Shown: positions 7,826 through 16,231 of the stretch, piece after piece | Numbering within the stretch: position 1 is the first letter of the stretch | Layout: the number at the start of each line of letters is the position of its first letter | Assembly: GCA_051061015.1 (NCBI GenBank) | Contig: JBPFEG010000029.1 | Location: forward strand, 124,001 to 188,000 | DNA: 64,000 nt | Direction of reading: 5' to 3' | Origin: Methylomicrobium sp051061015 | GTDB lineage: Bacteria; Pseudomonadota; Gammaproteobacteria; Methylococcales; Methylomonadaceae | Translations under genes and position numbers: made by a program | Notes under the pieces: generated by a model | Told to the model about the DNA's origin: nothing | The model's input: the letters and a program-made list of their open reading frames with translations, nothing else | Database searches by the model: none

Positions 7826-8260
7826 GGATTAGAGTAAAAATGTTTTAATTAGTACGAAATAATAGCCATTACCGGAATTGACCACAAGTTTTTTGATGAA
7901 ATGGCGCCATGCCAACCTCAACACGGCCCAATGGCGTAATTTAAGTGGCGCCAACGTTTATGTAAATGGCTTAAGCTTTGAAATAATGGGAATTGTCGCT
8001 TATGGCAGCAAAGCCTTGTGGAATCTTGGTGGAATCCCGCGGACCGAAGCCCGAGTCCTCGATTTCTTGTTGTTTCCATGAGGCTTCGGTCTGTTGCCAA
8101 TTTGATGACTTAGGGAATACGGATTTAGCCGGGGAAGTCGGGTTAACAGCCTGGCCTGAAACGCCTAATGTTAGCTAACTCCACGTCTCGAGGCCAGCAG
8201 AGGCGGGTTACGAAAAGTGCAACCCAGCTCTGCGAGATTATCCTTGCCGGATGCTATGGT
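7826..8260. other. Gene-free stretch
   Basis: 435 bases between marR and ybiT with only short open frames that lack protein-like features. The AT-rich 7826-7880 part is the likely marR promoter/operator area. I see no RNA gene or strong terminator. Confidence 0.4.
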
Positions 8261-9853
8261 CTAGGCCAAGTTTTGACTGGCCAGATAGTCTTCATAATTC
8301 CCATTGAAATCGACGATGCCCGTCGGGGTCAATTCAATGATTCGGGTGGCCAGCGAGGAGACAAACTCCCGGTCATGACTGACGAAGATCAGGGTGCCCG
8401 GATAGTTTTCCAGCGCCGTATTCAGCGATTCGATCGATTCCATGTCAAGGTGGTTGGTCGGTTCGTCCAGCACCATAATATTGTTTTTTTGCAGGATCAA
8501 TTTGCCGAACAGCATGCGTCCCTGTTCGCCGCCGGAAAGGACCTTGACCGGTTTGTTGATCTCGTCCTGTGAGAATAATAAGCGGCCCAGGGTGCCGCGG
8601 ATCGTTTGATCATCGTCGGTTTCCTTACGCCATTGGCCCATCCATTCGATCAGCGAGATGGTTTCAGCGAAATCTTCGGCATGATCCTGGGCATAGTAGC
8701 CCACTTCCGAGTTTTCGGACCATTTGACGACGCCGGTATCCGGCCTTAAATCGCCGACCAGAGTGCGCAGCAGCGTCGATTTACCGATGCCGTTAGGGCC
8801 GATCACCGCGACCCGCTCCCCGACCGCGATCATCAGCTTCAGATCTTTGAAAAGGGGTTTTTCGCCGAATCCCTTGCTTAAATCTTCGACTTCCAGCGCC
8901 AGGCGATGCAACTTTTTGGTCTGATCAAAGCGGATGAAAGGATTGACCCGACTGGACGGCTTCACTTCGTCGAGCTTGATTTTGTCGATCTGCCGGGCGC
9001 GCGAGGTTGCCTGCTTGGCTTTGGAGGCATTCGCCGAAAAGCGGCTGACGAAGGTTTGCAGTTCGGCGATCTGCGCTTTTTTCTTGGCATTGCTTGCCAG
9101 CAACTGTTCGCGTGCCTGGGTCGATGCGGTCATGTAATCGTCGTAATTGCCCGGATAAACGCGCAGTTCGCCGTAATCCATGTCTGCCATATGGGTGCAG
9201 ACGCTGTTCAAAAAATGGCGATCGTGCGAGATGATGATCATTGTGCTGTTGCGTTCGTTCAGCACGTTTTCCAGCCAGCGGATTGTATTGATGTCGAGGT
9301 TGTTGGTCGGTTCGTCCAGCAGCATTATTTCTGGATCGGCAAACAGGGCCTGGGCGAGCAATACCCGCAGTTTCCAGCCCGGAGCGACCGCGCTCATCAG
9401 GCCGTAATGCTGTTCGCGTGGTATTTCCAGGCCCAGCAGCAATTCGCCCGCCCGGGCTTCGGCGGTGTAGCCGTCCATTTCGGCAAATTCGCTTTCCAAG
9501 TCGGCGACCAGCAGGCCGTCCTCTTCGCTCATTTCCGGCAGGGAATAGATGCGGTCGCGTTCCTTCTTGATCTGCCAGAGTTCCTTATGCCCCATGATGA
9601 CCGTATCGATGACGCTGAATTCTTCATAGGCGAACTGGTCTTGGCGCAATATTCCGACTCTTTCGCCGGGGGTAATGCTGACATTGCCGGCAGAAGGATC
9701 GAGCTCTCCGCTCAGGATTTTCATAAAAGTCGATTTGCCGCAGCCGTTCGCGCCAATCAGGCCGTAGCGGTTGCCGTCGCCGAATTTGACGGAGACGTTT
9801 TCAAACAGGGGTTTGGCCCCGAACTGCATGGTGATGTTTGCGGTGGATATCAA
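8261..9853 (-). CDS. ybiT: ABC-F ATPase, YbiT type
   Basis: About 530 residues from the TTG at 9853, chosen because the protein then begins MISTANITMQFG, aligning with E. coli YbiT; the frame stays open to another TTG at 9892. Two ABC domains: Walker A GANGCGKST and GPNGIGKST, signature/Walker B LLAQALFADPEIMLLDEPTNN and LSGGEQGRMLFGKL...VLDEPTNHLD, joined by the long charged P-site linker (LASNAKKKAQIAELQTFV). No membrane segments. ABC-F proteins act in the ribosomal E site to relieve translation stalls. Sequence similarity to YbiT runs along the whole length. Confidence 0.93.
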   Translation of the reverse strand: MISTANITMQFGAKPLFENVSVKFGDGNRYGLIGANGCGKSTFMKILSGELDPSAGNVSITPGERVGILRQDQFAYEEFSVIDTVIMGHKELWQIKKERDRIYSLPEMSEEDGLLVADLESEFAEMDGYTAEARAGELLLGLEIPREQHYGLMSAVAPGWKLRVLLAQALFADPEIMLLDEPTNNLDINTIRWLENVLNERNSTMIIISHDRHFLNSVCTHMADMDYGELRVYPGNYDDYMTASTQAREQLLASNAKKKAQIAELQTFVSRFSANASKAKQATSRARQIDKIKLDEVKPSSRVNPFIRFDQTKKLHRLALEVEDLSKGFGEKPLFKDLKLMIAVGERVAVIGPNGIGKSTLLRTLVGDLRPDTGVVKWSENSEVGYYAQDHAEDFAETISLIEWMGQWRKETDDDQTIRGTLGRLLFSQDEINKPVKVLSGGEQGRMLFGKLILQKNNIMVLDEPTNHLDMESIESLNTALENYPGTLIFVSHDREFVSSLATRIIELTPTGIVDFNGNYEDYLASQNLA

Positions 9854-10170
9854 AGTGGTGTTCCGAAAGGGTAAATAAAGGTTTAAGGTCAAAGGCGCAG
9901 AAGATTTTGGGTTTGCGCCCTTATATTTTACAGTAACGGCTTCTCGTTCATGCCGATAAAACGATTATCGTTGCTTATCAGACGATGCCGCCAGACGAAA
10001 CCCGGCCGGTTAAACAAAAGTTCTGTTTCTGCGGGCTTTAAAATTTATGTGGTAGAATAACTTACTTATATAGTCGGTTAATTTGAATTTCTGCGATTTT
10101 TGCTTAAACCTCATGTTAATGGTTATATAAAAAAAATACTGCTATCAACTGTTTAGGTTTAATAATCGCA

Positions 10171-10557
10171 ATGAATTCTTTCAAAAAAGTCCTGATTTCT
10201 TTAACAATGGCGGCCGCACTTTCAGCTGTTTCAACCGCGGCATTCTCCAAAGCAGCCGGAGAAGAAGTGGTAGCGGCTGCCGTTGAAAACACAATCGCCA
10301 GCCTCGAGCAAGCTTTAAGCCTGTTGGAAAAAGGCGGAGATAACGCGGTCGTCAGTAAAACCATCGGCACGGCGCGTCAACAGCAAAAAGAGTTTCGCTT
10401 CGAGGTGACCGAACGTCAACGTCAAAAAACCGTTAACTTGCTGGTACGCGCCCAAGCCGATTTGAAGAGCGGCAATGTCCAGCCGGCAGAACAAACTTTG
10501 AGAGAAGCGCTGGCCTCTTTTAAAGAGATGAAAGCCACTTACGACAAGACGCACTAA
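10171..10557 (+). CDS. Small exported helical protein, unidentified
   Basis: 128 residues. Signal peptide about 1-25 (KVLISLTMAAALSAVSTAAFS), then a mature part of ~100 residues predicted all-helical and rich in Ala, Glu, Gln and Lys (EQALSLLEKGGDNAVVSKTIG, RQKTVNLLVRAQADLKSG). The pattern of two amphipathic hairpins resembles small periplasmic four-helix proteins, but no family signature or metal ligands are clear. It stands alone; an AT-rich 5' region (10040-10165) probably carries its promoter. Function unknown. Confidence 0.6.
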   Translation: MNSFKKVLISLTMAAALSAVSTAAFSKAAGEEVVAAAVENTIASLEQALSLLEKGGDNAVVSKTIGTARQQQKEFRFEVTERQRQKTVNLLVRAQADLKSGNVQPAEQTLREALASFKEMKATYDKTH

Positions 10558-10812
10558 AGAAATAGCTTTACGGCGTAGAGGTTTTGACGCCCTCTTCCAC
10601 TAGTCAAGGCTGACTAAATCAACCGGGAGTTGAGAGGAAAGGGGGGGCAGCCTTTATGCTCGATCGAGAGGAAGCCTATTCACTGCGAGCGATGGGCTTC
10701 CTTTATAGTCCGATAGTGTTTCAACCATCCTATTTCCCCGTTGACTGAGCCTCTGGGGTACTCCACGAACTGCAGGGTTTGTAAGTGAGTAACAGGCTCT
10801 AGTGTGCGAGAA

Positions 10813-11316
10813 TCATGCCTGTAGAACGCCCACCGCCTCGGCCAATTCGACCAGCAAAGTCCGCTCGTGTTCGCTGACACGCTCGCCGCCGAAACCCAGA
10901 AAATCTCCTTCCTTTGCCGCATTGGCAACCTTGTTGGCGAGCGCGATAAGGAATTCCCTGTACGCCACGATATCCTCAGACGATGCTTTTTGTCGCAAAA
11001 GTTCGATCGCGGCCCGTGATTTGTCAATTGCTTCCATGCGCAAGGCGGCCTGGAGGCCGGAAAAATCACCGCTGGCTTTTGCTCGGGTTTTAATCGCGTC
11101 GATTGATGACTGTATTTCTTCCCTTTCACAAATCTCTCGTAATAACTGATTACTACCTTGCAAGGCTTCAGAAATAATACTGGATGGCGCCAAGGCCTCC
11201 GCGATGCTGCCGAAAATCCCGCTGGCACCGGCTACGGTGACCGCGATAATCACAAGATGAGGCGCGTCCCTCAGAACTTCCCATTCAGCAGAAGAAAAAT
11301 CGGTTTTTGTTGCCAT
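10813..11316 (-). CDS. Hypothetical helical protein with short hydrophobic N-terminal helix
   Basis: 167 residues. A hydrophobic segment at about 19-45 (APHLVIIAVTVAGASGIFGS) is followed by helices with regular heptads (SSIDAIKTRAKASGDFSGLQ, RAAIELLRQKASSEDIVAYR). The end, VSEHERTLLVELAEAVGVL, looks like a small helical domain. The start is supported by GGAGAA upstream. No domain is recognised with confidence. It is divergent from the DUF2780 lipoprotein gene across a 250-base intergenic region. Confidence 0.55.
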   Translation of the reverse strand: MATKTDFSSAEWEVLRDAPHLVIIAVTVAGASGIFGSIAEALAPSSIISEALQGSNQLLREICEREEIQSSIDAIKTRAKASGDFSGLQAALRMEAIDKSRAAIELLRQKASSEDIVAYREFLIALANKVANAAKEGDFLGFGGERVSEHERTLLVELAEAVGVLQA

Positions 11317-11565
11317 ATCGGTTCTCCTTGATTTGGATTATTAAGCGTCAAAGTCGGGCCGTGCGATGAAAGGCTCGTTCCTCTTTGTTTGAGACTGTTT
11401 AAGAAAGGATATCTCATTATTCCAAGCACCCAATTAGATATTAAAGACCTTAATTTGTTTTTTAAATTCCCCCAGGGAGGAACTTGAAGAGATTTAAAAC
11501 GTTTTGGAGCTAACGCTAAATAAATAGGGTCTGAGTCATGAAGAAGTATTTGAGGAGTCATTGTC

Positions 11566-12138
11566 ATGAATAACTTGGATTATATAAAAATGGTGCTTTT
11601 GTTGGTTGCGGCGATTTCGATCGGTTGCTCAAGTAACGGCGGAGGGGGTACTTTCGGAACTGTCGATCAAGGGTTGGCATCCGTCGGACGAACCGCCGAG
11701 ACCGGTCGGGCCGTCCTTGAAGCGGGCAGGACCGCCGCGACCGGCGTACCTGCAAGGCAAGGCCTGACCGATATTCTGGTCAATCAATTGGGGGTGTCCC
11801 GGCAGCAAGCGCTCGGTGGCGCGGGGTCAATTTTTCAAGTCGCTCAAGCCAAAATGGCGCCGCAGGCTTTCAATAATTTGTCTCAATCGGTTCCGGGCAT
11901 ATCCGAGATGATGGCCGCCGCGCCGCAAGTCGGCCTGCCGTTATCCAGAGGCACTCCGGCGGTAGGCGTCGTGGGCGGCTCCGTCGACAGCATGACCTCG
12001 CTGGCGGCCGCTTTTCAGCAGTTGAATATGCCGCAGAGCATGGTTCACCAGTTTATCCCGGTCGTGGTCGATTATGTCAGAAATGCCAGCGGACCAATGA
12101 CCGCCAACCTGCTTCAATCGGCGTTGGTTATGCATTGA
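11566..12138 (+). CDS. DUF2780 putative lipoprotein
   Basis: 190 residues. The N-terminal hydrophobic segment ends in AAISIGCSSNGG, a plausible though not ideal lipobox (Cys21). The C-terminal ~130 residues match the DUF2780 (VcgC/VcgE) pattern: LTDILVNQLGVSRQQALGGAGSIF, then QAFNNLSQSVPGI and a final helical part (PQSMVHQFIPVVVDYV). A GAGG lies upstream of the ATG. Family function is unknown; placement in the envelope is inferred from the lipobox. A candidate terminator is at 12398-12423, ~260 bases downstream. Confidence 0.72.
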   Translation: MNNLDYIKMVLLLVAAISIGCSSNGGGGTFGTVDQGLASVGRTAETGRAVLEAGRTAATGVPARQGLTDILVNQLGVSRQQALGGAGSIFQVAQAKMAPQAFNNLSQSVPGISEMMAAAPQVGLPLSRGTPAVGVVGGSVDSMTSLAAAFQQLNMPQSMVHQFIPVVVDYVRNASGPMTANLLQSALVMH

Positions 12139-12397
12139 CTTCGAAGGGAATAGTAAAAACCAAAATGAGCTGGGGCACAAAGCCCGGCATTTTGAAACTG
12201 TCGTTAGAGCATTTTCGTTTCGAGTGTAAGGGCGAATTCATTCGCCCGGTCACGCATTGAAGGCGAATGACTTCGTCCCTACACATGTCTAGTGGCACTT
12301 TCTCGCTGCTTTGCCTTTTGCTCATTTTTCTCGGGATTAATCGGGAAAATTTCCTTAACCCGAACTTGTAGAATTAAATCAGCGCAAAATCCGCCTC

Positions 12398-12423
12398 AAG
12401 TGGAATAAATTTTCCGCTTTTTT
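12398..12423 (+). terminator. Rho-independent terminator
   Basis: Stem AAGTGGAA (12398-12405) with TTCCGCTT (12412-12419), followed by further T residues. It would end plus-strand transcripts from the DUF2780 gene. The stretch 12139-12397 holds no convincing gene. Confidence 0.6.
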
Positions 12424-12425
12424 AA

Positions 12426-12681
12426 GCTTCGTTTTAACTTCAATGTATATCATGAAGCCCTCGCTAACCCATTCTGTTGTCATTTAAGTTAATGGTAGTG
12501 ATGGCCCGCTATACGGTCATGTTGCCGTTGACGGGTCACCTTGGATGCCTGGCATCCAACTTCGTATATCGGCAAAATCTGATTTTATCGAAACGACTTT
12601 CCCTCAGCATTAAACCTCCGCTTGATAAAGCCTAGGAGATTTTTCTCCAAGCCCGATACTCCCCTATCGGGCTTTTTTTTT
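12426..12681 (+). ncRNA. Candidate small transcript ending in a strong terminator
   Basis: No known gene lies between the terminator at 12398-12423 and a second, very strong one: GCCCGATA (12651-12658), loop ctcccc, TATCGGGC (12665-12672), nine T (12673-12681). A further hairpin GGAGA/TCTCC precedes it (about 12635-12647), and GGATG/CATCC forms another near 12543-12556. Such a terminated gene-free unit suggests an sRNA. Alternatively it expresses a 47-codon frame (12492-12635, no good ribosome site) or is the attenuated leader of the DUF504 gene at 12884. I do not recognise an RNA family. Confidence 0.4.
12651..12681 (+). terminator. Strong rho-independent terminator
   Basis: Perfect 8-bp GC-containing stem, 6-base loop and nine consecutive T. 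It is about 200 bases upstream of the DUF504 gene, so it ends an upstream transcript or acts as an attenuator. Confidence 0.85.
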
Positions 12682-12883
12682 GAACAGCTCAAAAAAGGGC
12701 ATGCCTAAACCGATTTTAGTGGGAAATCCCATTTAAAATTTCGGTGACGACTATTGGGCTATCCGGCAAAATGTCCTGATTATTTTTCCCGAGCTAACCC
12801 GCTGGAGCGGTATACAGCGGACTCTCGTTCTGCTCGACGGTACGCTAGCCGTCTTGTGCTGTGAAAGAAATGGATGAAATACG

Positions 12884-13141
12884 ATGAAGCCTGTCCAGGA
12901 GATGCTGAGCCGCATCCGTTGGGATAAAAATTGGGCGGATGATGAATTCAAGATAGGGTATTACGACCGGGTCGAGCAACGGATCATCATTGTGCCTTTC
13001 AAGGAAATTATCTTTCCCAAGGATGAACATTTTTCGTTTGAGGTAATCGATCAACAGGGGGAATCGCATTCCGTGCCTTATCACCGCGTCAAAGCAATTT
13101 ACCAGAACGGCCGACTGATCTGGCATCGCGAAGTCGAATAG
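12884..13141 (+). CDS. DUF504 (UPF0248-like) small protein
   Basis: 85 residues with the DUF504 pattern: LSRIRWDKNW, then EFKIGYYDRVEQRIIIVPFKEI in the middle and the terminal PYHRVKAIYQNGRLIWHR. The family is a small beta-rich fold common in archaea and scattered bacteria; function is not established. The gene lies upstream of minC in the same direction with a 123-base gap, so it may be separately transcribed. Confidence 0.75.
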   Translation: MKPVQEMLSRIRWDKNWADDEFKIGYYDRVEQRIIIVPFKEIIFPKDEHFSFEVIDQQGESHSVPYHRVKAIYQNGRLIWHREVE

Positions 13142-13264
13142 CCTTGAGAATAAAACTCTTCCCCGCCGATTCCGTTTGTTCAACGATAATAGTCTGATAA
13201 TGTATGATTTTTTAAACAGTAATGATAAAATCAAAATCATAACTGAAATTCAGCAGATTGACGG

Positions 13265-13999
13265 ATGTCGACAGACCCCAAAAAAACGTCTTCCAGCCAG
13301 CTGGTCCTGGAATTTAAAAGCAGTACTTTTTCAGTACCCGTTTTGGTCTTATTCAGCAACAACCTCCAGAACATCGAGCAACAACTACAAGAAAAGATTG
13401 GCCTGGCGCCGGAGTTTTTCAAAAATTCTCCGATCCTGCTGGATTTGCAGGAATTAAATAAGCGCGATTTGGACATTGGGGTAGCGGATCTGATCAAATT
13501 GACCAGAGATCTGAACTTATTGCCGATCGGGATACGCGGCGGCAATGCGCTACAAAATCAGCAGGCAGTGGCATTGGGCGTTCCGATTCATGCCGCGCAT
13601 GGCGGATCGGTTCCGGAAACTCCAAAAACCAAAACGATCGTGGCCTCGCCTGAGCAATCCGTACAAAATGAAGGGGCGTCCGCGATGTTGATTACCCAGC
13701 CGGTGCGTTCTGGCCAGCGTATTTATGCGCACGGCGACCTGATCGTGCTGGCGACGGTCAGTTCCGGCACCGAGATCATGGCCGAGGGTAACATTCATGT
13801 TTACGGTTCCTTGCGCGGCCGGGCATTGGCCGGGGTGCAGGGCAACGAAAAAGCGCGGATTTTCTGTTCCGATTTACAGGCGGAACTGATCTCGATCGCA
13901 GGTATTTATAAAGTCAGCGAAGACCTCTCTAAAGATTTTCAGCACAAACCAGTGCAGATTTATCTTCAGGAGCATTCGCTTATCATCCAGACTCTTTAA
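13265..13999 (+). CDS. minC: Septum site-determining protein MinC
   Basis: 244 residues. The N-terminal MinC domain (about 10-105: LVLEFKSSTFSVPVLVL, ILLDLQELNKRDLDI) destabilises FtsZ polymers. A variable Pro/Gln linker follows, then the C-terminal beta-helix (about 140-240: VRSGQRIYAHGDLIVLATV, GSLRGRALAG) that dimerises and binds MinD. First gene of minCDE, with 30 bases between its stop and the minD start. Acts at the cell poles to block polar septa. Confidence 0.95.
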   Translation: MSTDPKKTSSSQLVLEFKSSTFSVPVLVLFSNNLQNIEQQLQEKIGLAPEFFKNSPILLDLQELNKRDLDIGVADLIKLTRDLNLLPIGIRGGNALQNQQAVALGVPIHAAHGGSVPETPKTKTIVASPEQSVQNEGASAMLITQPVRSGQRIYAHGDLIVLATVSSGTEIMAEGNIHVYGSLRGRALAGVQGNEKARIFCSDLQAELISIAGIYKVSEDLSKDFQHKPVQIYLQEHSLIIQTL

Positions 14000-14029
14000 T
14001 TTAATACGCTCTATTTGGAGGAAAAACCA

Positions 14030-14836
14030 TTGGCCAGAATCATTGTCGTTACATCAGGTAAAGGTGGAGTCGGCAAAACCACTACCAGCGCCGCCATTTC
14101 GATGGGACTTGCGAAACGGGGCCATAAAACCGTCGTGATCGATTTTGATGTGGGCCTGCGTAACCTGGATTTGATCATGGGCTGCGAGCGTCGGGTCGTT
14201 TACGATCTGATCAACGTGATCAGCGGCGAAGCCTCGCTGAATCAAGCCTTGATCAAGGATAAACACTGCAATAATCTTTACATTCTGCCGGCGTCGCAAA
14301 CCCGCGACAAAGATTCGCTGACCCAGGAAGGCATCGGCAAGATTCTTGACGAATTGTCGAAAGACTTCAAATACATCGTCTGCGATTCACCGGCGGGCAT
14401 CGAGAAGGGCGCGCATCTGGCCATGTATTTTGCCGATGACGCGTTGGTGGTGACCAATCCGGAAGTATCTTCGGTTCGTGACTCTGACCGCATGCTAGGC
14501 ATCCTATCCAGCAAATCGCGCCGCGCCGAACAAAATCTGGAGCCTATCAAGGAATACCTCTTGTTGACCCGTTATTCCCCTGAGCGCGTGAAACTGGGCG
14601 AAATGCTCAGCGTCGACGATGTGCAGGAAATCCTGTCGCTGCATCTGCTCGGCGTGATTCCCGAATCGAAATCGGTATTGAATGCTTCAAACTCAGGCAT
14701 TCCAGTGATTCTGGACGAGAAAAGCGACGCCGGCCAGGCCTATGCGGATATCGTTGCGCGTTATCTCGGGGAAGACAAGCCCCACCGCTTCATCGATGAG
14801 AAGAAAGGACTCTTCGGGAAGCTCTTCGGGAGATGA
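14030..14836 (+). CDS. minD: Septum site-determining ATPase MinD
   Basis: 268 residues from TTG 14030, chosen because GGAGG at 14016-14020 sits at the right distance and the protein then begins MARIIVVTSGKGGVGKT as in E. coli (270 aa). The in-frame TTG at 14015 overlaps the Shine-Dalgarno. Deviant Walker A KGGVGKTT is near the N-terminus; the C-terminal amphipathic membrane-targeting helix is KGLFGKLFGR. MinD binds membrane as an ATP dimer, recruits MinC and oscillates with MinE. Confidence 0.96.
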   Translation: MARIIVVTSGKGGVGKTTTSAAISMGLAKRGHKTVVIDFDVGLRNLDLIMGCERRVVYDLINVISGEASLNQALIKDKHCNNLYILPASQTRDKDSLTQEGIGKILDELSKDFKYIVCDSPAGIEKGAHLAMYFADDALVVTNPEVSSVRDSDRMLGILSSKSRRAEQNLEPIKEYLLLTRYSPERVKLGEMLSVDDVQEILSLHLLGVIPESKSVLNASNSGIPVILDEKSDAGQAYADIVARYLGEDKPHRFIDEKKGLFGKLFGR

Positions 14837-14838
14837 TA

Positions 14839-15105
14839 ATGAGTTTGCTGGATTATTTTAGAACTTCGCGGCCAAGTTCTGCATCCGTCGCCAAAGAAAG
14901 GCTGCAAATTCTGGTGGCGCACGAAAGGGTTTCGCGCAACCAGCCTTCCTATCTTCCGCAATTGCAGAAAGAATTACTGGAAGTGATACGCAAATACGTC
15001 AATGTCGATCAGGATTCGATTTCGTTCAGTTTCGAACAGGACGGCAATCAGGAAACCCTCGAGTTGAATATCGTGCTGCCCGATCAACCCCCGAAAAAAT
15101 CTTAA
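14839..15105 (+). CDS. minE: Cell division topological specificity factor MinE
   Basis: 88 residues from ATG 14839, two bases after the minD stop; an ATG at 14833 overlapping that stop would add MI. The N-terminus MSLLDYFRTSRPSSASVAKERLQILVAHER is the membrane-binding and anti-MinCD segment; the rest (QLQKELLEVIRKYVNVDQDSI) is the topological dimer domain. It stimulates MinD ATPase and drives pole-to-pole oscillation. Confidence 0.95.
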   Translation: MSLLDYFRTSRPSSASVAKERLQILVAHERVSRNQPSYLPQLQKELLEVIRKYVNVDQDSISFSFEQDGNQETLELNIVLPDQPPKKS

Positions 15106-15135
15106 TTTTCTCAATCAACTCAATAGGAGATATTT

Positions 15136-15333
15136 ATGGCTGACAGCATAGGTGAAGTGGCCGGCAAGATCTGGACTTTTCTGGATCAAAACGGACCGTC
15201 CAGCGTGAACAAAATTACCACCGAAACCGGTGAAAACAAAAACGACATCCAGCGCGCGATCGGCTGGCTTCTGAAAGAAGACAAGCTGAATATCGAATTG
15301 GTAGGCCGCGCGGAAACCTTGTCGTTAAAATAA
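15136..15333 (+). CDS. Winged-helix DUF2582 protein
   Basis: 65 residues, essentially a single winged helix-turn-helix: GEVAGKIWTFLDQNGPSSVN, KNDIQRAIGWLLKEDKLNIE. This is the DUF2582 family, small stand-alone proteins of unknown role. It starts 30 bases after minE behind AGGAGA and is followed by a strong terminator at 15391-15425, so it is probably the last gene of the min transcript. DNA binding is expected from the fold but not shown. Confidence 0.82.
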   Translation: MADSIGEVAGKIWTFLDQNGPSSVNKITTETGENKNDIQRAIGWLLKEDKLNIELVGRAETLSLK

Positions 15334-15390
15334 CCCGCACCTTTTTCGTTACGGCAGGCTGAATTCGAATTTGGGCTGCCGATCCCTAAG

Positions 15391-15425
15391 AACGCCGACG
15401 GGCATTGTCTGTCGGCGTTTTTTTT
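15391..15425 (+). terminator. Rho-independent terminator of the min operon
   Basis: Stem AACGCCGAC (15391-15399) with GTCGGCGTT (15411-15419), loop of 11 bases, then a run of T to 15425. It lies 57 bases after the DUF2582 stop. Confidence 0.88.
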
Positions 15426-15451
15426 GCTCGGGGCATAGCTCTCCACAACGT

Positions 15452-15533
15452 GTAGCCCGGATGAAACGCTATGGAATCCGGGAATTCGAAGCCTCTACTT
15501 TTTCCGGATTTCACTACGTTGCATCCCGGTTAC
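15452..15533. repeat. REP pair
   Basis: Palindromic element of the common type gtagcccggatgaaa...atccgggaa, followed by an inverted second unit ending ttgcatcccggttac. It fills the space between the min operon terminator and the convergent DUF3574 gene, whose stop is two bases away. Confidence 0.65.
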
Positions 15534-15534
15534 A

Positions 15535-15942
15535 TTAGAACGAGGTGCAGGCAAAGGATTTGACGCGAAGTACAGACTCCTGCTGGAAACGAGACTTGTA
15601 CTCCGAGACGATCGAGCGAATGGCTGCTTCGGAGGTCTCGTCCGCAGGATGCACGAGGTTCAGAACAAACGCGTTCTCATGGGTGAGGGCTCCGTTGGCG
15701 GATTGCCACTGCCCGGATGCGGGCCATGCCGTAAGTCCTGCGGGAAAGCGCGGCGTGACCACGCCCGCGAGGAAATCGGACCAGTCTTCGTTCGAGACGA
15801 TGCCGTTGGGCTTGGCAGTGCCGAAGTACAGCAGATCAGCGATAGCCCGTTGTTCGCCTGGACGACACAGCTCTCCCGTGGTTGCACAGCTGGTAAGCAG
15901 CAATGAGACAAGTGTGACGGAAATGAGGAGATGCTGGAGCAT
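15535..15942 (-). CDS. DUF3574 lipoprotein
   Basis: 135 residues. A signal peptide ends in a good lipobox, LLTSCATTG (Cys19). The mature domain has the DUF3574 pattern: LLYFGTAKPNG, then WSDFLAGVVTPRFPAGLT, a GQW and the ending YKSRFQQESVLRVKSFAC. Exported, probably outer-membrane anchored; function of the family is unknown. It is convergent with the min operon across a REP. Confidence 0.78.
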   Translation of the reverse strand: MLQHLLISVTLVSLLLTSCATTGELCRPGEQRAIADLLYFGTAKPNGIVSNEDWSDFLAGVVTPRFPAGLTAWPASGQWQSANGALTHENAFVLNLVHPADETSEAAIRSIVSEYKSRFQQESVLRVKSFACTSF

Positions 15943-16191
15943 TTGAATTTAATCCGTTTGCGATAAATTACGATCATAAGGATGTGGGAGGGTGAATCGC
16001 GTCTGGAATAGCGATCGAGGACAACGCCCACTAAAGGGTGGTCCAGGGGTAGAGCAATTGCCGGTGCGGTTGCCAATCCCCAAGCCCACAATATAACAAG
16101 GCGCGGTTCCCTGCATCAAGGCTGGAAAAAACCGAACGGCAGCCTAGCCCTTTCCCAATCGGATAACCCTAAACCGATTTCGTCTTATGCA

Positions 16192-16211
16192 GGTTATTTT
16201 GTAAAATAACC
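16192..16211. promoter_or_regulatory. Perfect palindrome, candidate operator
   Basis: GGTTATTTT-GT-AAAATAACC, nine-base perfect arms, 20 bases upstream of the next start codon. Outside it, ATGCA on the left and TGCAT on the right extend the dyad with a gap. It is not the SOS-box consensus. It could also form an RNA hairpin in the leader. The preceding 15943-16191 has no gene. Confidence 0.5.
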
Positions 16212-16231
16212 GGTTTTGCATAAAGGAATTC

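Noticed and set aside
8906..9874. 322-codon plus-strand open frame
   Set aside because: It is antisense to the ABC-F gene, whose motifs are complete; high-GC codon bias opens the opposite frame.
11271..11567. 98-codon minus-strand open frame
   Set aside because: It lies in the divergent intergenic region between two better-supported genes, overlaps one of them, and has no ribosome site or domain signal.
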